This document shows, piece after piece, positions 1-12,339 of a stretch of 64,000 nucleotides of DNA. The position numbers and the translations under genes are program-made. Source of the DNA: Aegilops tauschii subsp. strangulata (lineage: Eukaryota > Streptophyta > Magnoliopsida > Poales > Poaceae). Location of the stretch: assembly GCF_002575655.3 (NCBI RefSeq), contig NC_053040.3, forward strand, positions 358,854,267 to 358,918,266, written 5' to 3'. Below the pieces are notes generated by a model, which saw nothing but the letters and a program-made list of their open reading frames with translations, did no database searches and was not told the DNA's origin. Positions within the stretch are counted from its first letter, which is position 1. The number at the start of each line of letters is the position of its first letter.

Positions 1-267
1 TCAAGTAAGAAGAAAGTGAAGAGTAGACGTTGCTACCTATGTCGTGAGAAAGGTCACCTTGCTTCCTCATGCACTAGTGGTAACTTATCCAAACCAACTA
101 TTATTGATGATATCTATTCTCTTGGGAAGGATAAGGTTGGCAATGTGTTTGCCAAAGTTGTTGGTACTCAAAGTGGTGTCAAGATAAGAACCATTTGGGT
201 AGCCAAGCTTATTGTGACTAACCTCCTAGGACCCAACTTGGTTGGGGACCAACTAGCTCAAACTTGA
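1..267 (+). pseudogene. E1 gag C-terminal fragment with CCHC zinc knuckle
   Basis: The frame is open from base 1, so it is truncated by the window edge, and it ends at TGA 265-267. It encodes a basic stretch and then a canonical zinc knuckle, C-x2-C-x4-H-x4-C (CYLCREKGHLASSC), which in retroelement gag binds packaged RNA. The last 30 residues include a GPNLVGDQ-like stretch resembling the tail of Sirevirus-type gag. No protease or polymerase frame follows. It belongs to the interior of E1 and is not a host CCHC protein. The visible 88 codons contain no stop, but the rest of gag cannot be judged. Confidence 0.7.
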
Positions 268-1106
268 TCAATAGGTGTTGTTGGAGGACATTGGAGACTT
301 GGCTACATTATGAAGAATTAAGAGGACTTCATCACTCTTATTGTCTCAACCCAAGTCAATTGAATCATCAAGTTTATATCTTATATCCAATGTGCCTCCT
401 TGCGGTAACTTGTACGTAAACTGCTTACATTGAAAGTTACTTGTCCCCTTGCATGTTTTGGTTTTGTTCCTTGCATGTGTTTGTATATGATGTGTCTCCA
501 AATTGCCTTTGTGTATGTTGGTTTGCACATCTTGTACTTGTGTGTCGTTCGTTGAGCCTTAGTGCATCTTGGTTGTATCTTAGTTGGCTCGTGTGAGAGA
601 TTAATGGAATATCCCATTATGGGGGAGTGATGTGCTTTGTGCACTTTGCAATCCTATAAAGGTGGGTACATGGGGAATACCACTTAGTATTGATATTACA
701 AGATTATCTAGTCGCTATGTGGTATGTCTTCTCATGTGAAATTCAAATTCTAAATAGTCCATTAATTATCTCTTGTTGGATCCTTTTAATTACCTCTTGT
801 CTATCTTTAATTGGTATCACATTATGGGGGAGTAATATGCTATGTGCATATTACAAGCCTAGAAAATGTGTACATTTGAGATATTATCAATTAGAATTGA
901 TATTGTAAATTATCTTGTTCCTAGGTGGCATGTTAGCTCTACAAGTTGCAATTTGCTTGTGTTAGGTGTGAAGATGATGTTGGATATCCTTGCTATCTAC
1001 CAATGGGAATTATTTCCAAATACTTCTTGTCTTTTGACAATTGGTTCTCACTTATGTGTGGTAGAAATTATTGATCATCTTTACATTGGCCTTTGCTTTT
1101 ATTTGC
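268..1106 (+). other. E1 interior, untranslated, with two PPT-like tracts
   Basis: No credible coding frame occurs here; the short ORFs have no domain and look like chance. GGGGGAG tracts at 621-627 and 826-832, each preceded by TTAT, match the tract type that precedes the E1 3' LTR. The stretch is interrupted at 1106/1107 by element G and resumes at 19845. Confidence 0.5.
1102..1106. repeat. Target-site duplication of element G (left copy)
   Basis: The 5-bp tttgc directly precedes the LTR start and recurs as tttgc at 19840-19844 directly after the 3' LTR. This perfect duplication fixes both ends of G and shows it inserted as a unit into E1. Confidence 0.95.
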
Positions 1107-4100
1107 TGTAACATCCCAAAATTCTAAATTTGGAATGTTATATTAAATAAATAGACTTGACCGATTGTTTGATTGTGGTGTGGTTGCTTGTGTGAAATTT
1201 GAATTTTTTTTGAAAGTTAAATGAGAGGGAATAAAAGGACTTTCCCGAACTTTCATTTTGCATTTGTGATCTCCATGAATTCAAATTCTTTTCATCAAAA
1301 ACCCCTGGAGAGAAGATGACATGACTTCTTCCATTTAATTAAATGAAAAAGGGTTTTGAAAAGATTTGAATCCCATTCGAAAATATTTCCAATTCATAAA
1401 CTTCAAGCAACTCAATGATTTTCACGAGAAAAGATAAAATGACTTCTTCAAAACATATGAAATATGAGTTGGGAGTTTCGGAGAATCAAATTGAAAATCC
1501 CTTTTGAAATTATTTTCAATTTGGAGTTATTTGGCTTTTATTCAAATTATTTTCCTCCAAAAATAAAATACATGGAAAATAGGGTAAAATGATTCCCTAC
1601 AACAGAAAATTGGAGATAAATAAATTTGAAATGATTTTGGTATTTTTAAAATGATTTTTATGAGGTTTTATTGCAACAGTAGCACTCCTTGTTTTATTTG
1701 AATTTTTGTGGATTTTATTTGATGCTAGAAAAATGTTCATATTGTAGAATTTTTTTTCTAAATTTTTTGATATATTATATGCCTATGTTGTATTTTTTAT
1801 TTTAGTTGGTTTTATTTTATTTTTGTGTGTCTGTATTTTAAAAAAAACTCTCTTCGCCGACTGGGCCGGCCTAGCGCCCAGGCCAGGCCACGGGCCAGCC
1901 CATGCCGCCCGCCCGCCTCGCCATACAGCTCGGGACGGAGTCTCGAGCGACGCCGCGACCGCCGCCGCCTCGATGTCCGTGCCGCGGCCGGACTCTCCCC
2001 GCCGCCTTGCCCCTCCTCCACGTCTCCCTCCTATAAAACCCGGGCCGCCCCGGCCCCGCCTTCTCTCCCCTCGCAGAAGCCGCCGCCCGCCCCGCATCTC
2101 GCGCTGCCGCCGCATAGTCGTCGTCGCCGCCTCTCCTGCGCTGCCCTGTGCCGCGCGCCGCCGCCGCCGCCGCTGCCCCGCGCCGCTCTCCGCCGCCGCC
2201 TCGCTGCCGCGCCGGAGCCACCGTCTCGCCGCACCGCCCACACCGGAGTTAACCGCCGACGCCGCCGGTTTATTCACCCGAGCCGGTAAAACCGATAAAA
2301 CCACCCGGTTTTATTTTACTAGTTCGGTTTTATATTATTAGATCGGTTTAGTTATTTAGGTTAGTTTAATTAGTGGATGTTCGTCCATTAGTATTCGGTA
2401 GTGAACGATCTCGTTCTGTAGATCTGTTTAGCGAATGTTCGTTCGGTAGAATTTTTCTTTTTCTTTTAATTTCGGCGAGGGACCCATCCCGGAATATTTT
2501 ATTTACAGATTAGTCCCTGATCTTCAAACCTTCGTTAATTTTTACTCGTTTATCCAAATCCAACGAAACCAACGCCCACTTCTTCGTTATGATCTTCTCT
2601 AACCAGTGAATCAACTTAAACATATTTTTGAAAGTCTTAAAATTTGAATTCAAACAGATTTGTATTTGAACTTCTTTTGTTCATAACTTGAGTTTTACAA
2701 CTCCGATTTAGTTGATTCTTTTTGCAAATCGAAGCTCTTGACCTAAACTTTCTGATAAGGCCAAATTCACATAATTTTGGTACTGTTAGAAATTGTTTTA
2801 TGTTGCAAGATTTATTTGCTTGGTTTTGATGTTTTCCGAATTGTCTTCTTCGTTCTTTCTGATCTTTTGAGTGATTGCTTATGTGTGGTTACTATTGATT
2901 GCTTACGATAGATTGACCGGAGTGTGACGAGTAGAACTATCAGGAGTTATGAGTGCGAATCATCTTCATCAACAGTACAGGCAAGTTCACACTTTGATCA
3001 TATCCCTTTCATACCCAGTTTTTATGTATTAGTTTCAAACCTCAAACATTGCATGGTTAGGAATTGATAACATGTGGGTATTGGGAAGTAGTTGATGAGG
3101 TAGAACCTATTATCCTTTATATCAAAACCCCGGGAGTTACTACGTTATGTTTATACTGCTATGCTATGCTCGTAGACGTGGTTTGGTTTGAGTGATTCGT
3201 GACAGATGTGAGAGTTATTATTAATGGTTAACTTAAGGTGGCTACTTTAATACACACTCTGGGTGGATTGGTTGGGGTACCCTGGAGCACCCAGTGGTTT
3301 GCCCGGGCACCTGGAGAACCCAGTGCTTGCCCAAGGGGATCCCGGAGGACCCGTGTGATCACCCTATGGAATGCCACCCAGGCTCAAAGGGATCATAAGA
3401 TTATTCATGCTAGAAACTTCCGTGTGCAGCCACAAGCTATTATGGGCTCTAGCATAGTTGAGTATGTTGCAAGACCTCTTCCAGTGCTAGGCTAGCAGAT
3501 GTAGGGGATGTAGGTTGGTACTGTCTACCCGGGGTTAGAGTTAATGCTTCTGAAAGACCGTGTCTCGGTCATCCGTTTCTCAAACACCATGTAGTGCGAG
3601 AAATCCAACGGAGGAGATCGAGTCTTGTGGGGGAAAGTGCGCAAACCTCTGCAGAGTGTACAAACTAATCATGATTAGACGTGTCCCCGATTATGGACAT
3701 CTTGAGTCTCTGGTACTTGGATTATCATGTTGATCTCATCACTTTACTTAATTAATTTGTTGGGATGTTAACTTTTAATTGGGATTGAGTTGGAGGAACC
3801 TTCTCAATAATTTTCAACAAACTTTATAGTTAAATAAAATATATTCCTTTGCAGTAGGGAAAAATTGGCTTTTTGCAAAAAACCTTATAACCATAGAGCC
3901 TCCACCAGCCATATATGCATGTAGTGATAGTTATTCTTCATCATTATCCTATGGTGTGAATTTTCCACTACATTCAATGTACTGACCCTTTGTGGCTGCA
4001 AGGGCTCATGTTGCAGGATTCTTACGACGAGTAAGTGATATGTTAGGGTTACGATTTCTACACTCAACTTTGCCGTTGGTGTTAATGGGAATCCACAACC

Positions 4101-4264
4101 TTGTTGTTACTTCCGCTATTTGGATTGAGGTAATAGTATTTACGTTATTTTATACATGTGATTTACCTCTGTTATAAATCCTCGAGTACTGTGTGTGTCA
4201 GCATACCGATCCAGGGATGACACTTAAGCACAGAGACTTGACCGTCTGAGGTCGGGTCGCTACA
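1107..4264 (+). repeat. 5' LTR of element G (3158 bp)
   Basis: It opens TGTAACATCCC and ends GTCGCTACA, and is near-identical by eye to 16623-19839. Internal order is an AT-rich U3 (1107-1850), a GC-rich block with TATAAAA at 2032-2038 (1850-2290), then AT-rich R/U5. Overlapping ORFs in the GC-rich block are low-complexity shadows. An 85-codon frame at 3238-3495 is open in both LTR copies but has no recognisable domain. Confidence 0.93.
2032..2038 (+). promoter_or_regulatory. TATA box of G 5' LTR
   Basis: CTATAAAACC lies in a C/G-rich promoter-like block and is followed by a CCG-repeat leader; the same motif is at 17554-17560 in the 3' LTR. Transcription would be expected to start roughly 30 bp downstream, which is inference. 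Confidence 0.6.
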
Positions 4265-4267
4265 AGA

Positions 4268-4284
4268 TGGTATCAGAGCACATG
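4268..4284 (+). promoter_or_regulatory. Primer-binding site of element G
   Basis: TGGTATCAGAGCACATG starts three bases after the LTR end. TGGTATCAGAGC is the standard plant primer site complementary to the 3' end of initiator tRNA-Met, which primes minus-strand DNA synthesis. Confidence 0.88.
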
Positions 4285-5549
4285 TTGACTGTAGGACGTG
4301 ACGCCTAGAAACTGGCAAGCCCATAGGAAGGATTTTCTCTAAACTTTCTTTTTCAAAAATATCTTTTACCTCTCTTCTCTTCTGAGCTTATTCAAATATT
4401 CCCTTTTAGAGAGACTATACCCTTTCCCCTTTTGACCACGAAGATTCGACTGATGGAACCACTCAAAGAAGTACAAGATATCGGACAACTAAGACCGCTT
4501 TGGAATGAAGAAGATTTTACCGTGTAATTGGAAAACTACAACGGTTGAAGACTCCGAAGACTAGGATAATTTGATGGCTCTAAAGAATTTCCAAATAGGT
4601 ATGACCTAGGAAGGCTACCCTTATGGAATTTGTGAGACTATGGAAGCTATCAATACCCGAGATCAAGGTGTGTTGGAGAAAGACCGGAACATGGGGCATT
4701 AGAACTCAAAGTTTTGTCAAGAAAACCCTAAGGCAGGAGATATCAACTATGGAATGATAGCTCATGGGAATGACATGGGCATAAACATGGCTAAACATGA
4801 TGTTATCGCCCGTTTATGTTATTGTCACCGTGCTGAGTTAAGCATGCATTTCGTCGGAAGGATTGGATGACAAAAGGGCTAATGGAACACCTATCAAAAA
4901 AAGATGAAGTTTTAACCTTAGCTGGTGTATCATCAGGATCTGGAGTATTACATTTAGAATTTTCAGATGGGCCTTCTGGAAGCCTTATTCGTCAAGAGAG
5001 TATTTCGTGAAGAACTCAGGACCCAGAAGCTGAAAGTAGCCAAGCTGGAGGAGCAAAACCTTGAGATACCGGAGATTCGTCAGGAACTGAAGGACAGTAG
5101 GACATGGTTCATGCCAAGGATGTTGAAACCCAGAAGTTTGGAATGCAACTCCAGAAATATTGAAGGACGCCACGAGAGACTTCGCGTCAATAGAGATGAT
5201 CTGGCAAAAGAACTTGAGAAAGACAAGCATGATCGGAAGAAGCCATTGGAGGCATGAACAAGGCTGGAAGAGTTTGATGACTTTGAAGATATATTGACCT
5301 TTAGAAGACCAAACCCCTGTTATATACCTACGTTAGATGCGACGATTGTGAGCTGTCATTGTGTGATGTTTTGCCGACAGCCACAAAATAAAATCTGTCT
5401 TCTCAAAACTTTTGGTTGTATTGTGTGTATCCCTCTCTATCTCTCTTATCTCACCCCAAAACCCATGGACCCAATAGAGGATGAATGGAGATGAACTCAT
5501 ATTTTCTGGACCGATAAGTCAATTGAAGACAAACCGATGGATTTAGAAC
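4285..5549 (+). pseudogene. Element G leader and decayed gag N-terminal region
   Basis: The first 680 bases show no frame worth calling. At 4967-5257 a 96-codon frame rich in Lys, Glu and Leu looks like coiled coil (repeated LEEQ/ELEK-type heptads), as is common N-terminal to gypsy gag domains. It is in a different frame from the gag domain that starts near 5550, so the gag is frameshifted here. 5258-5549 contains only short frames. Assigning it to gag is inference from position and composition. Confidence 0.4.
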
Positions 5550-5770
5550 ATGGAAGATCACATGAAGAATAACACCATAGTCAGAAAGGATATGGCCCAG
5601 CATGCTCTTCAGTGCTTTGAAAGAGGTGCTGCTACTTGGTGGAGGATGTACCAAACCATCAATGGATGGCAAGGAGTAACCACTTGGGAAGAATTTAAGT
5701 TGACTCTGCTAAAGTCTCGGTTTGTGTCCCAGAAATTGAAGCCTTATGGAAAGGATATGAAGAAGCATTG
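5550..5770 (+). pseudogene. Element G gag domain, first part (split by Copia C)
   Basis: About 74 codons carry the signature of the Retrotrans_gag domain: a short basic N-terminus, AATWWRM, then TTWEEFKLTLLKSRF. This domain forms the virus-like particle shell. The frame is cut at 5770 by Copia C and resumes after its right TSD at 14516 in the same phase, without a stop at the join. The zinc knuckles therefore follow the gag domain directly. Upstream start codons are not resolved because the preceding region is decayed. Confidence 0.6.
5766..5770. repeat. Target-site duplication of Copia C (left copy)
   Basis: The 5-bp cattg abuts the LTR start; the matching cattg is at 14511-14515 immediately after the 3' LTR. 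It is perfect, so the insertion is intact and lies inside the gag frame of G. Confidence 0.95.
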
Positions 5771-7484
5771 TGAAGGAAATATGACCTAGAGGCAATAATA
5801 AAGTTATTATTTATTTCCTTATATCATGATAAATGTTTATTATTCATGCTAGAATGGTATTAACCAGAAACATGATACTTGTGTGAATACATAGACAAAC
5901 AGAGTGTCACTACTATGCCTCTACTTGACTAGCTCGTTGATCAAAGATGGTTATGTTTCCTAGCCATCGACATGAGTTGTCATTTGATTAACGGGATCAT
6001 TTCATTAGGAGAATGATGTGATTGACTTGACCCATTCTGTTAGTATTATGCTATTGCTTTCTTCATGACTTATACATGTTCCTATGACTATGAGATTATG
6101 CAACTCCCGTTTATCGGAGGAACACTTTGTGTGCTACCAAACGTCACAACGTAACTGGGTGATTATAAAGGTGCTCTACAGGTGTCTCCAAAGGTACTTG
6201 TTGGGTTGGCGTATTTCGAGATTAGAATTTGTCACTCCGATTGTTGGAGAGGTATCTCTGGGCCCACTCGGTAATGCACATCACTATAAGCCTTGCAAGC
6301 ATTGTAACTAATGAGTTAATTGCGGAATGATGTATTACGGAACGAGTAAAGAGGCTTGCCGGTAACAAGATTGAACTAGGTATTGAGATACCGACGATCG
6401 AATCTCGGGCAAGTAACATACCGACGACAAAGGGAACAACGTATGTTGTTATGCGGTTTGACTGATAAAGATCTTCATAGAATATGTAGGAGCCAATATG
6501 AGCATCCAGGTTCCGCTATTGGTTATTGACCGGAGACGTGTCTCAGTCATGTCTACATAGTTCTCGAACCCGTAGGGTCCGCACGCTTAAAGTTAGATGA
6601 CGATCGGTATTATGAGTTTTTGTGTTTTGATGTACCGAAGGTAGTTCGGAGTCCCGGATGTGATCACGGACATGACGAGGAGTCTTGAAATGGTCGATAC
6701 ATAAAGATTGATATATTGGAAGCCTATATTTTGATATCGGAAGTGTTCCGGGTGAAATCAGGATTTTACCGGAGTGCCGGGGGTTACTGGAACCCCCCGG
6801 GGAAGTAATGGGCCTATTGGGCCTTAGTGGAGAAGAGAGAGGGCAGCCAGGAGGTGGCATGCGGCCCCCCTTGCCCTAGTCCGAATTGGACAAGGGAAGG
6901 GGGCGGCGGCCCCCCTCTCCTTCCTTCTCTCCACCTCCTCCTTCCCCCTTCTCCTACTCCTACTAGGAAAGGAGGAGTCCTACTCCCGGTGGGAGTTGGA
7001 CTCCCCCCTTGGCACGCTCTCCCTGGCCGACCGCCTCTCCCCCCTTGCTTCTTTATATACGGGGGTAGGGGGCACCCCTAGACACACAAGTTGATCTGTT
7101 GATCTATTCCAGCCGTGTGCGGTGCCCCCTCCACCATATTCCACCTCGGTCATATCATAGCGGTGCTTAGGCGAAGCCCTGCGTCGGTAGCAACATCATC
7201 ACCGTCACCACGCCGTCGTGCTGACGATACTCTCCCGTGAAGCTCTGCTGGATCAGAGTTCGCGGGACGTCATCGAGCTGAACGTGTGCGGAGGAGGTGC
7301 CGTACGTTCGGTACTTGGATCGGTCGGATCATGAAGACGTACGACTACATCAACCGCGTGGTGCTAATGCTTCCGCTTTCGGTCTACGAGGGTACATGGA
7401 CAACACTCTCCCCTCTCATTGCTATGCATCCCCATGATCCTGTGTGTGCGTAGGAAATTTTTGAAATTACTACGTTCCCCAACA
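5771..7484 (+). repeat. 5' LTR of Copia C (1714 bp)
   Basis: It begins TGAAGGAAATATGACC and ends GTTCCCCAACA, with a TATATA-type core promoter at 7052-7059. Relative to the 3' LTR it lacks about 20 bp (CTTAGCACTTGATCG region, near 6046) and the 48-bp tandem duplication. Confidence 0.95.
7052..7059 (+). promoter_or_regulatory. TATA box of Copia C 5' LTR
   Basis: TTTATATA lies just after a C-rich stretch and before GGGGGTAGGGGG. The same motif is at 14074-14081 in the 3' LTR and, inverted, at 57385-57393 in E2, as expected for the LTR promoter of this clade. Confidence 0.6.
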
Positions 7485-7485
7485 G

Positions 7486-7505
7486 TGGCATCCGAGCCTG
7501 GTTTT
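7486..7505 (+). promoter_or_regulatory. Primer-binding site of Copia C
   Basis: TGGCATCCGAGCCTGG lies one base after the LTR. It differs from the tRNA-Met-complementary TGGTATCAGAGC at two positions, so priming may already be weakened. Confidence 0.8.
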
Positions 7506-8719
7506 ATGCGTAGATGTTATATGCACGAGTAGAACACAAGTGAGTTGTGGGCGATACAAGTCATACTGCTTACCAGCATGTCACACTTTGTTTCGACGGT
7601 ATTGTTGGATGAAGCGGCCCGGACCGACATTACGCGTACGCTTACGCGAGACTGGTTCTACCGACGTGCTTTGCACACAGGTGGCTGGCGGGTGTCAGTT
7701 TCTCCAACTTTAGTTGAACCGAGTGTGGCTACGCCCGGTCCTTGAGAAGGTTAAAACAGCACTAACTTGATGAACTATCGTTGTGGTTTTGATGCGTAGG
7801 TAAGAATGGTTCTTGCTCAGCCCATAGCAGCCACGTAAAACTTGCAACAACAAAGTAGAGGACGTCTAACTTGTTTTTGTAGGGCATGTTGTGATGTGAT
7901 ATGGTCAAGACATGATGCTATATTTTATTGTATGAGATGATCATGTTTTGTAACCGAGTTATCGGCAACTGGCAGGAGCCATATGGTTGTCGCTTTATTG
8001 TATGCAATGCAATCGCCCTGTAATGCTTTACTTTATCACTAAGCGGTAGCGATAGTCGTAGAAGCATAAGTTGGCGAGACGACAACGATGCTACGATGGA
8101 GATCAAGGTGTCGCGCCGGTGGCGATGGTGATCATGACGGTGCTTTGGAGATGGAGATCACAAGCACAAGATGATGATGGCCATATCATATCACTTATAT
8201 TGATTGCATGTGATGTTTATCTTTTATGCATCTTATCTTGCTTTGATTGACGGTAGCATTATAAGATGATCTCTTACTAAAATTTCAAGATAAAAGTGTT
8301 CTCCCTGAGTATGCACCGTTGCGAAAGTTCTTCGTGCTGAGACACCACGTGATGATCGGGTGTGATAAGCTCTACGTTCAAATACAACGGGTGCAAAACA
8401 GTTGCACACGCAGAATACTCAGGTTAAACTTGACGAGCCTAGCATATGCAGATATGGCCTCAGAACACTGAGACCGAAAGGTCGAGCGTGAATCATATAG
8501 TAGATATGATCAACATAGTGATGTTCACCATTGAAAACTACTCCATCTCACGTGATGATCGGACATGGTTTAGTTGATTTGGATCACGTGATCACTTAGA
8601 TGATTAGAGGGATGTCTATCTAAGTGGGAGTTCTTAAGTAATATGATTAATTGAACTAAAATTTATCATGAACATAGTACCTGATAGTGTTTTTGCTTGT
8701 CTATGTTGATTGTAGATAG
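7506..8719 (+). other. Copia C untranslated leader
   Basis: About 1.2 kb separates the primer site and the gag ATG. No convincing ORF is seen. A long structured leader is usual for the BARE/Angela clade, where it carries dimerisation and packaging signals; those signals were not identified individually here. E2 has an equivalent leader at 62664-63941. Confidence 0.65.
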
Positions 8720-9031
8720 ATGGCCCGTGCTGTTGTTCCGTTAAATTTTAATGCGTTCCTTGAGAAAGCAAAGTTGAAAGATGATGGTAGCAATTACACG
8801 GACTGGGTCCGTAACTTGAGGATTATCCTCATTGCTGCAGAGAAGAATTATGTCCTGGAAGCACCGCTAGGTGCCAGACCTGCTGCAGGAGCAACACCAG
8901 ATGTTATGAACGTCTGGCAGAGCAAAGCTGATGACTACTCGATAGTTAAGTGTGCCATGCTTTATGACTTAGAACGGGACTTCAACGACGTTTTGAACGT
9001 CATGGAGCATATGAGATGTTCCAGGAGTTGA
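8720..9031 (+). pseudogene. Copia C gag, N-terminal part (frameshifted)
   Basis: The ATG at 8720 opens the Copia gag with the conserved MARAV-LNFNAFLEK start and a YTDWVRNLR motif. After about 90 codons the reading shifts and the frame ends at 9031. The continuing gag is in another frame from about 9016. Compared with the gag of E2 (62663 downward), the lesion lies near 8980-9000, where the region preceding the EMFEELK-like motif is garbled. Gag forms the particle that packages element RNA. Confidence 0.85.
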
Positions 9032-9873
9032 AGTTAATATTTCAAGCAAATGCCCGGATTGAGAGATATGAAGTCTCCAATAAGTTCTACAGCTGCAAGA
9101 TGGAGGAGAATAGTTCTGTCAGTGAACATATACTCAGAATGTCTGGGTATAACAATCACTTGATTCAACTAGGAGTTAATCTTCCGGATGATAGTGTCAT
9201 TGACAGAATTCTTCAATCACTGCCACCAAGCTACAAGAGCTTCGTGATGAACTATAATATGCAAGGGATGGATAAGACAATTCCCGAGCTCTTCGCAATG
9301 CTGAAGGCTGCAGAGGTAGAAATCAAGAAGGAGCATCAAGTGTTGATGGTCAACAAGACCACCAGTTTCAAGAAAAAGGGCAAAGGGAAGAAGAAGGGGA
9401 ACTTCAAGAAGAACATCAAACAAGTTGCTGCTCAAGAGAAGAAACCCAAGTCTGGACCTAAGCCTGAGACTGAGTGCTTCTACTGCAAGCAGACTGGTCA
9501 CTGGAAGCGGAACTGCCCCAAGTATTTGGCGGATAAGAAGGATGGCAAGGTGAACAAAGGTATATGTGATATACATGTTATTGATGTGTACCTTACTAAT
9601 GCTCGCCGTAGTACCTGGGTATTTGATACTGGTTCTGTTGCTAATATTTGCAACTCGAAACAGAGGCTACGGATTAAGCGAAGATTGGCTAAGGACGAGG
9701 TGACGATGCGCGTGGGAAATGGTTCCAAAGTCCATGTGATCGCGGTCGGCACACTACCTCTACATCTACCTTCGGGATTAGTTTTAGACCTAAATAATTG
9801 TTATTTGGTGCCAGCGTTGAGCATGAACATTATATCTGGATCTTGTTTGATGCGAGACGGTTATTCATTTTAA
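9016..9873 (+). pseudogene. Copia C gag C-terminus, zinc knuckle and aspartic protease
   Basis: This 285-codon frame continues gag (ENSSVSEHILRMSG; LPPSYKSFV), then a lysine-rich linker and a canonical zinc knuckle CFYCKQTGHWKRNC (about residues 154-167). The retropepsin motif FDTG is at residues 203-206, with the catalytic Asp present. The frame ends at TAA 9871-9873, after GYSF, where relatives continue into integrase. Translation therefore stops before pol. It also lacks the true N-terminus because of the frameshift near 9000. Confidence 0.9.
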
Positions 9874-9900
9874 TAAGAGAATAATGGTTGTTCTATTTAT

Positions 9901-12339
9901 ATGAGTAATATCTTTTATGGTCATGCACCCTTGAAGAGTGGTCTATTTTTGTTGAATCTCGATAGTAGTGATACACATATTCATAATATTGAAGCCAAAA
10001 GATGCAGAGTTGATAATGATAGTGCAACTTATTTGTGGCACTGCCGTTTAGGTCATATTGGTGTAAAGCGCATGAAGAAACTCCATACTAATGGACTTTT
10101 GGAATCACTTGATTATGAATCACTTGGTACTTGCGAACCATGCCTCATGGGCAAGATGACTAAAACGCCGTTCTCTGGAACAATGGAGCAAGCAACAGAT
10201 TTGTTGGAGATCATACATACTGATGTATGTGGTCCAATGAATGTTGAGGCTCGCGGCAGGTATCGTTATTTTCTCACCTTCACAGATGATTTGAGCAGAT
10301 ATGGTTATATCTACTTAATGAAACATAAGTTTGAAATAGTTGAAAAGTTCAAAGAATTTCAGAGTGAAGTGGAAAATCATCATAACAAGAAAATAAAGTT
10401 TCTACGATCTGATCGTGGAGGAGAATATTTGAGTTACGAGTTTGGTCTACATTTGAAACAATGCGGAATAGTTTTGCAACTCACGCCACCCGGAACACCA
10501 CATCGTAATGGTGTGTCCGAACGTCGTAATCGTACTTTACTAGATATGGTGCGATCTATGATGTCTCTTGCTGATTTACCGCTATCATTTTGGGGTTATG
10601 CTTTAGAGACGATCGCATTCACGTTAAATAGGGCACCATCAAAATCCATTGAGACGACGCCTTATGAACTGTGGTTTGGCAAGAAACCAAAGTTGTCGTT
10701 TCTTAAAGTTTGGGGCTGCGATGCTTATGTGAAAAAGCTTCAACCTGATAAGCTCGAACCCAAATCGGAGAAATGTGTCTTCATAGGATACCCAAAGGAA
10801 ACTGTTGGGTACACCTTCTATCACAGATCTGAAGGCAAGACTTTTGTTGCTAAATTTGGATCCTTTCTAGAAAAGGAGTTTCTCTCGAAAGAACTGAGTG
10901 GGAGGAAAGTAGAACTTGATGAGGTAACTGTACCTGCTCCCTTATTGGAAAGTAGTTCATCACGGAAATCGGTTCGTGTGACACCTACACCAATTAGTGA
11001 GGAAGCTAATGATATTGATCATGAAACTTTAGATCAAGTTACTACTGAACCTCGTAGGTCAACCAGAGTAAGATCCGCACCAGAGTGGTACGGTAATCCC
11101 GTTCTGGAGGTCATGTTACTAGACCATGACGAACCTACGAACTATGAGGAAGCGATGATGAGCCCAGATTCCGCAAAATGGCTTGAGGCCATGAAATCTG
11201 AGATGGGATCCATGTATGAGAACAAAGTGTGGACTTTGGTTGACTTGCCCGATGATAGGCAAGCCATTGAGAATAAATGGATCTTCAAGAAGAAGACTGA
11301 CGCTGACGGTAATGTTACTGTCTATAAAGCTCGACTTGTTGCAAACGGTTTTCGACAAGTTCAAGGGATTGACTACGATGAGACTTTCTCACCCATAGCG
11401 ATGCTTAAGTCTGTCCGAATCATGTTAGCAATTGCCGCATTTTATGATTATGAAATTTGGCAAATGGATGTCAAAACTGCATTCCTGAATGGATTTCTGG
11501 AAGAAGAGTTGTATATGATGCAACCAGAAGGTTTTGTCGATCCAAAGGGAGCTAACAAAGTGTGCAAGCTCCAGCGATCCATTTATGGACTGCTGCAAGC
11601 CTCTCGGAGTTGGAATAAACGTTTTGATAGTGTGATCAAAGCATATGGTTTTATACAGACTTTTGGAGAAGCTTCTATTTACAAGAAAGTGAGTGGGAGC
11701 TCTGTCGCATTTCTGATATTATATGTAGATGACATATTGTTGATTGGAAATGATATAGAATTTCTGGATAGCATAAAAGGATACTTGAATAAGAGTTTTT
11801 CAATGAAAGACCTTGGTGAAGCTGCTTACATATTAGGCATCAAGATCTATAGAGATAAATCAAGACGCTTGATAGGACTTTCACAAAGCACATACCTTGA
11901 CAAAGTTTTGAAGAAGTTCAAAATGGATCAAGCAAAGAAAGGGTTCTTACCTGTGTTACAAGGTGTGAAGTTGAGTCAGACTCAATGCCCGACCACTGCA
12001 GAAGATAGAGAGAAAATGAAAGATGTTCCCTATGCCTCAGCCATAGGCTCTATCATGTATGCAATGCTGTGTACCAGACCTGATGTGTGCCTTGCTATAA
12101 GTTTAGCAGTGAGGTACCAAAGTAATCCAAGAGTGGATCACTGGACAACGGTCAAGAACATCCTGAAATACCTGAAAAGGACTAAGGATATGTTTCTCAT
12201 TTATGGAGGTGATAAAGAGCTAGTCGTAAAAGGTTATGTCGATGCAAGCTTTGACACTGATCCGGACGATTCTAAATCGCAAACCGGATACGTGTTTACA
12301 TTGAACGGTGGAGCTGTCAGTTGGTGCAGTTCTAAATAA
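9901..12339 (+). pseudogene. Copia C pol: integrase, reverse transcriptase, RNase H start
   Basis: An 812-codon open frame. Domains in order are: a GAG-pre-integrase HHCC zinc region (WHCRLGHIG...CEPC, about 45-80); an integrase core with the D,D-35-E triad at D108, D171 and E207; an RVT_2 reverse transcriptase with WQMDVKTAFLNG and the catalytic YVDD at 608-611; and the start of RNase H (VDASFDTD). A TAA at 12337-12339 replaces the Gln expected after CSSK (E2 has CSCKQS). All catalytic residues seen are intact, so inactivation is by flanking lesions. The first codon is arbitrary, since gag-pol is normally one polyprotein. Confidence 0.95.

Noticed and set aside
1783..2341. Five overlapping ORFs of 69-173 codons on both strands in the GC-rich part of the G 5' LTR (and again at 17329-17916)
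   Set aside because: All are Arg/Pro/Ala low-complexity translations of CCG/CGG runs, open in several frames at once, so they reflect composition and not genes.
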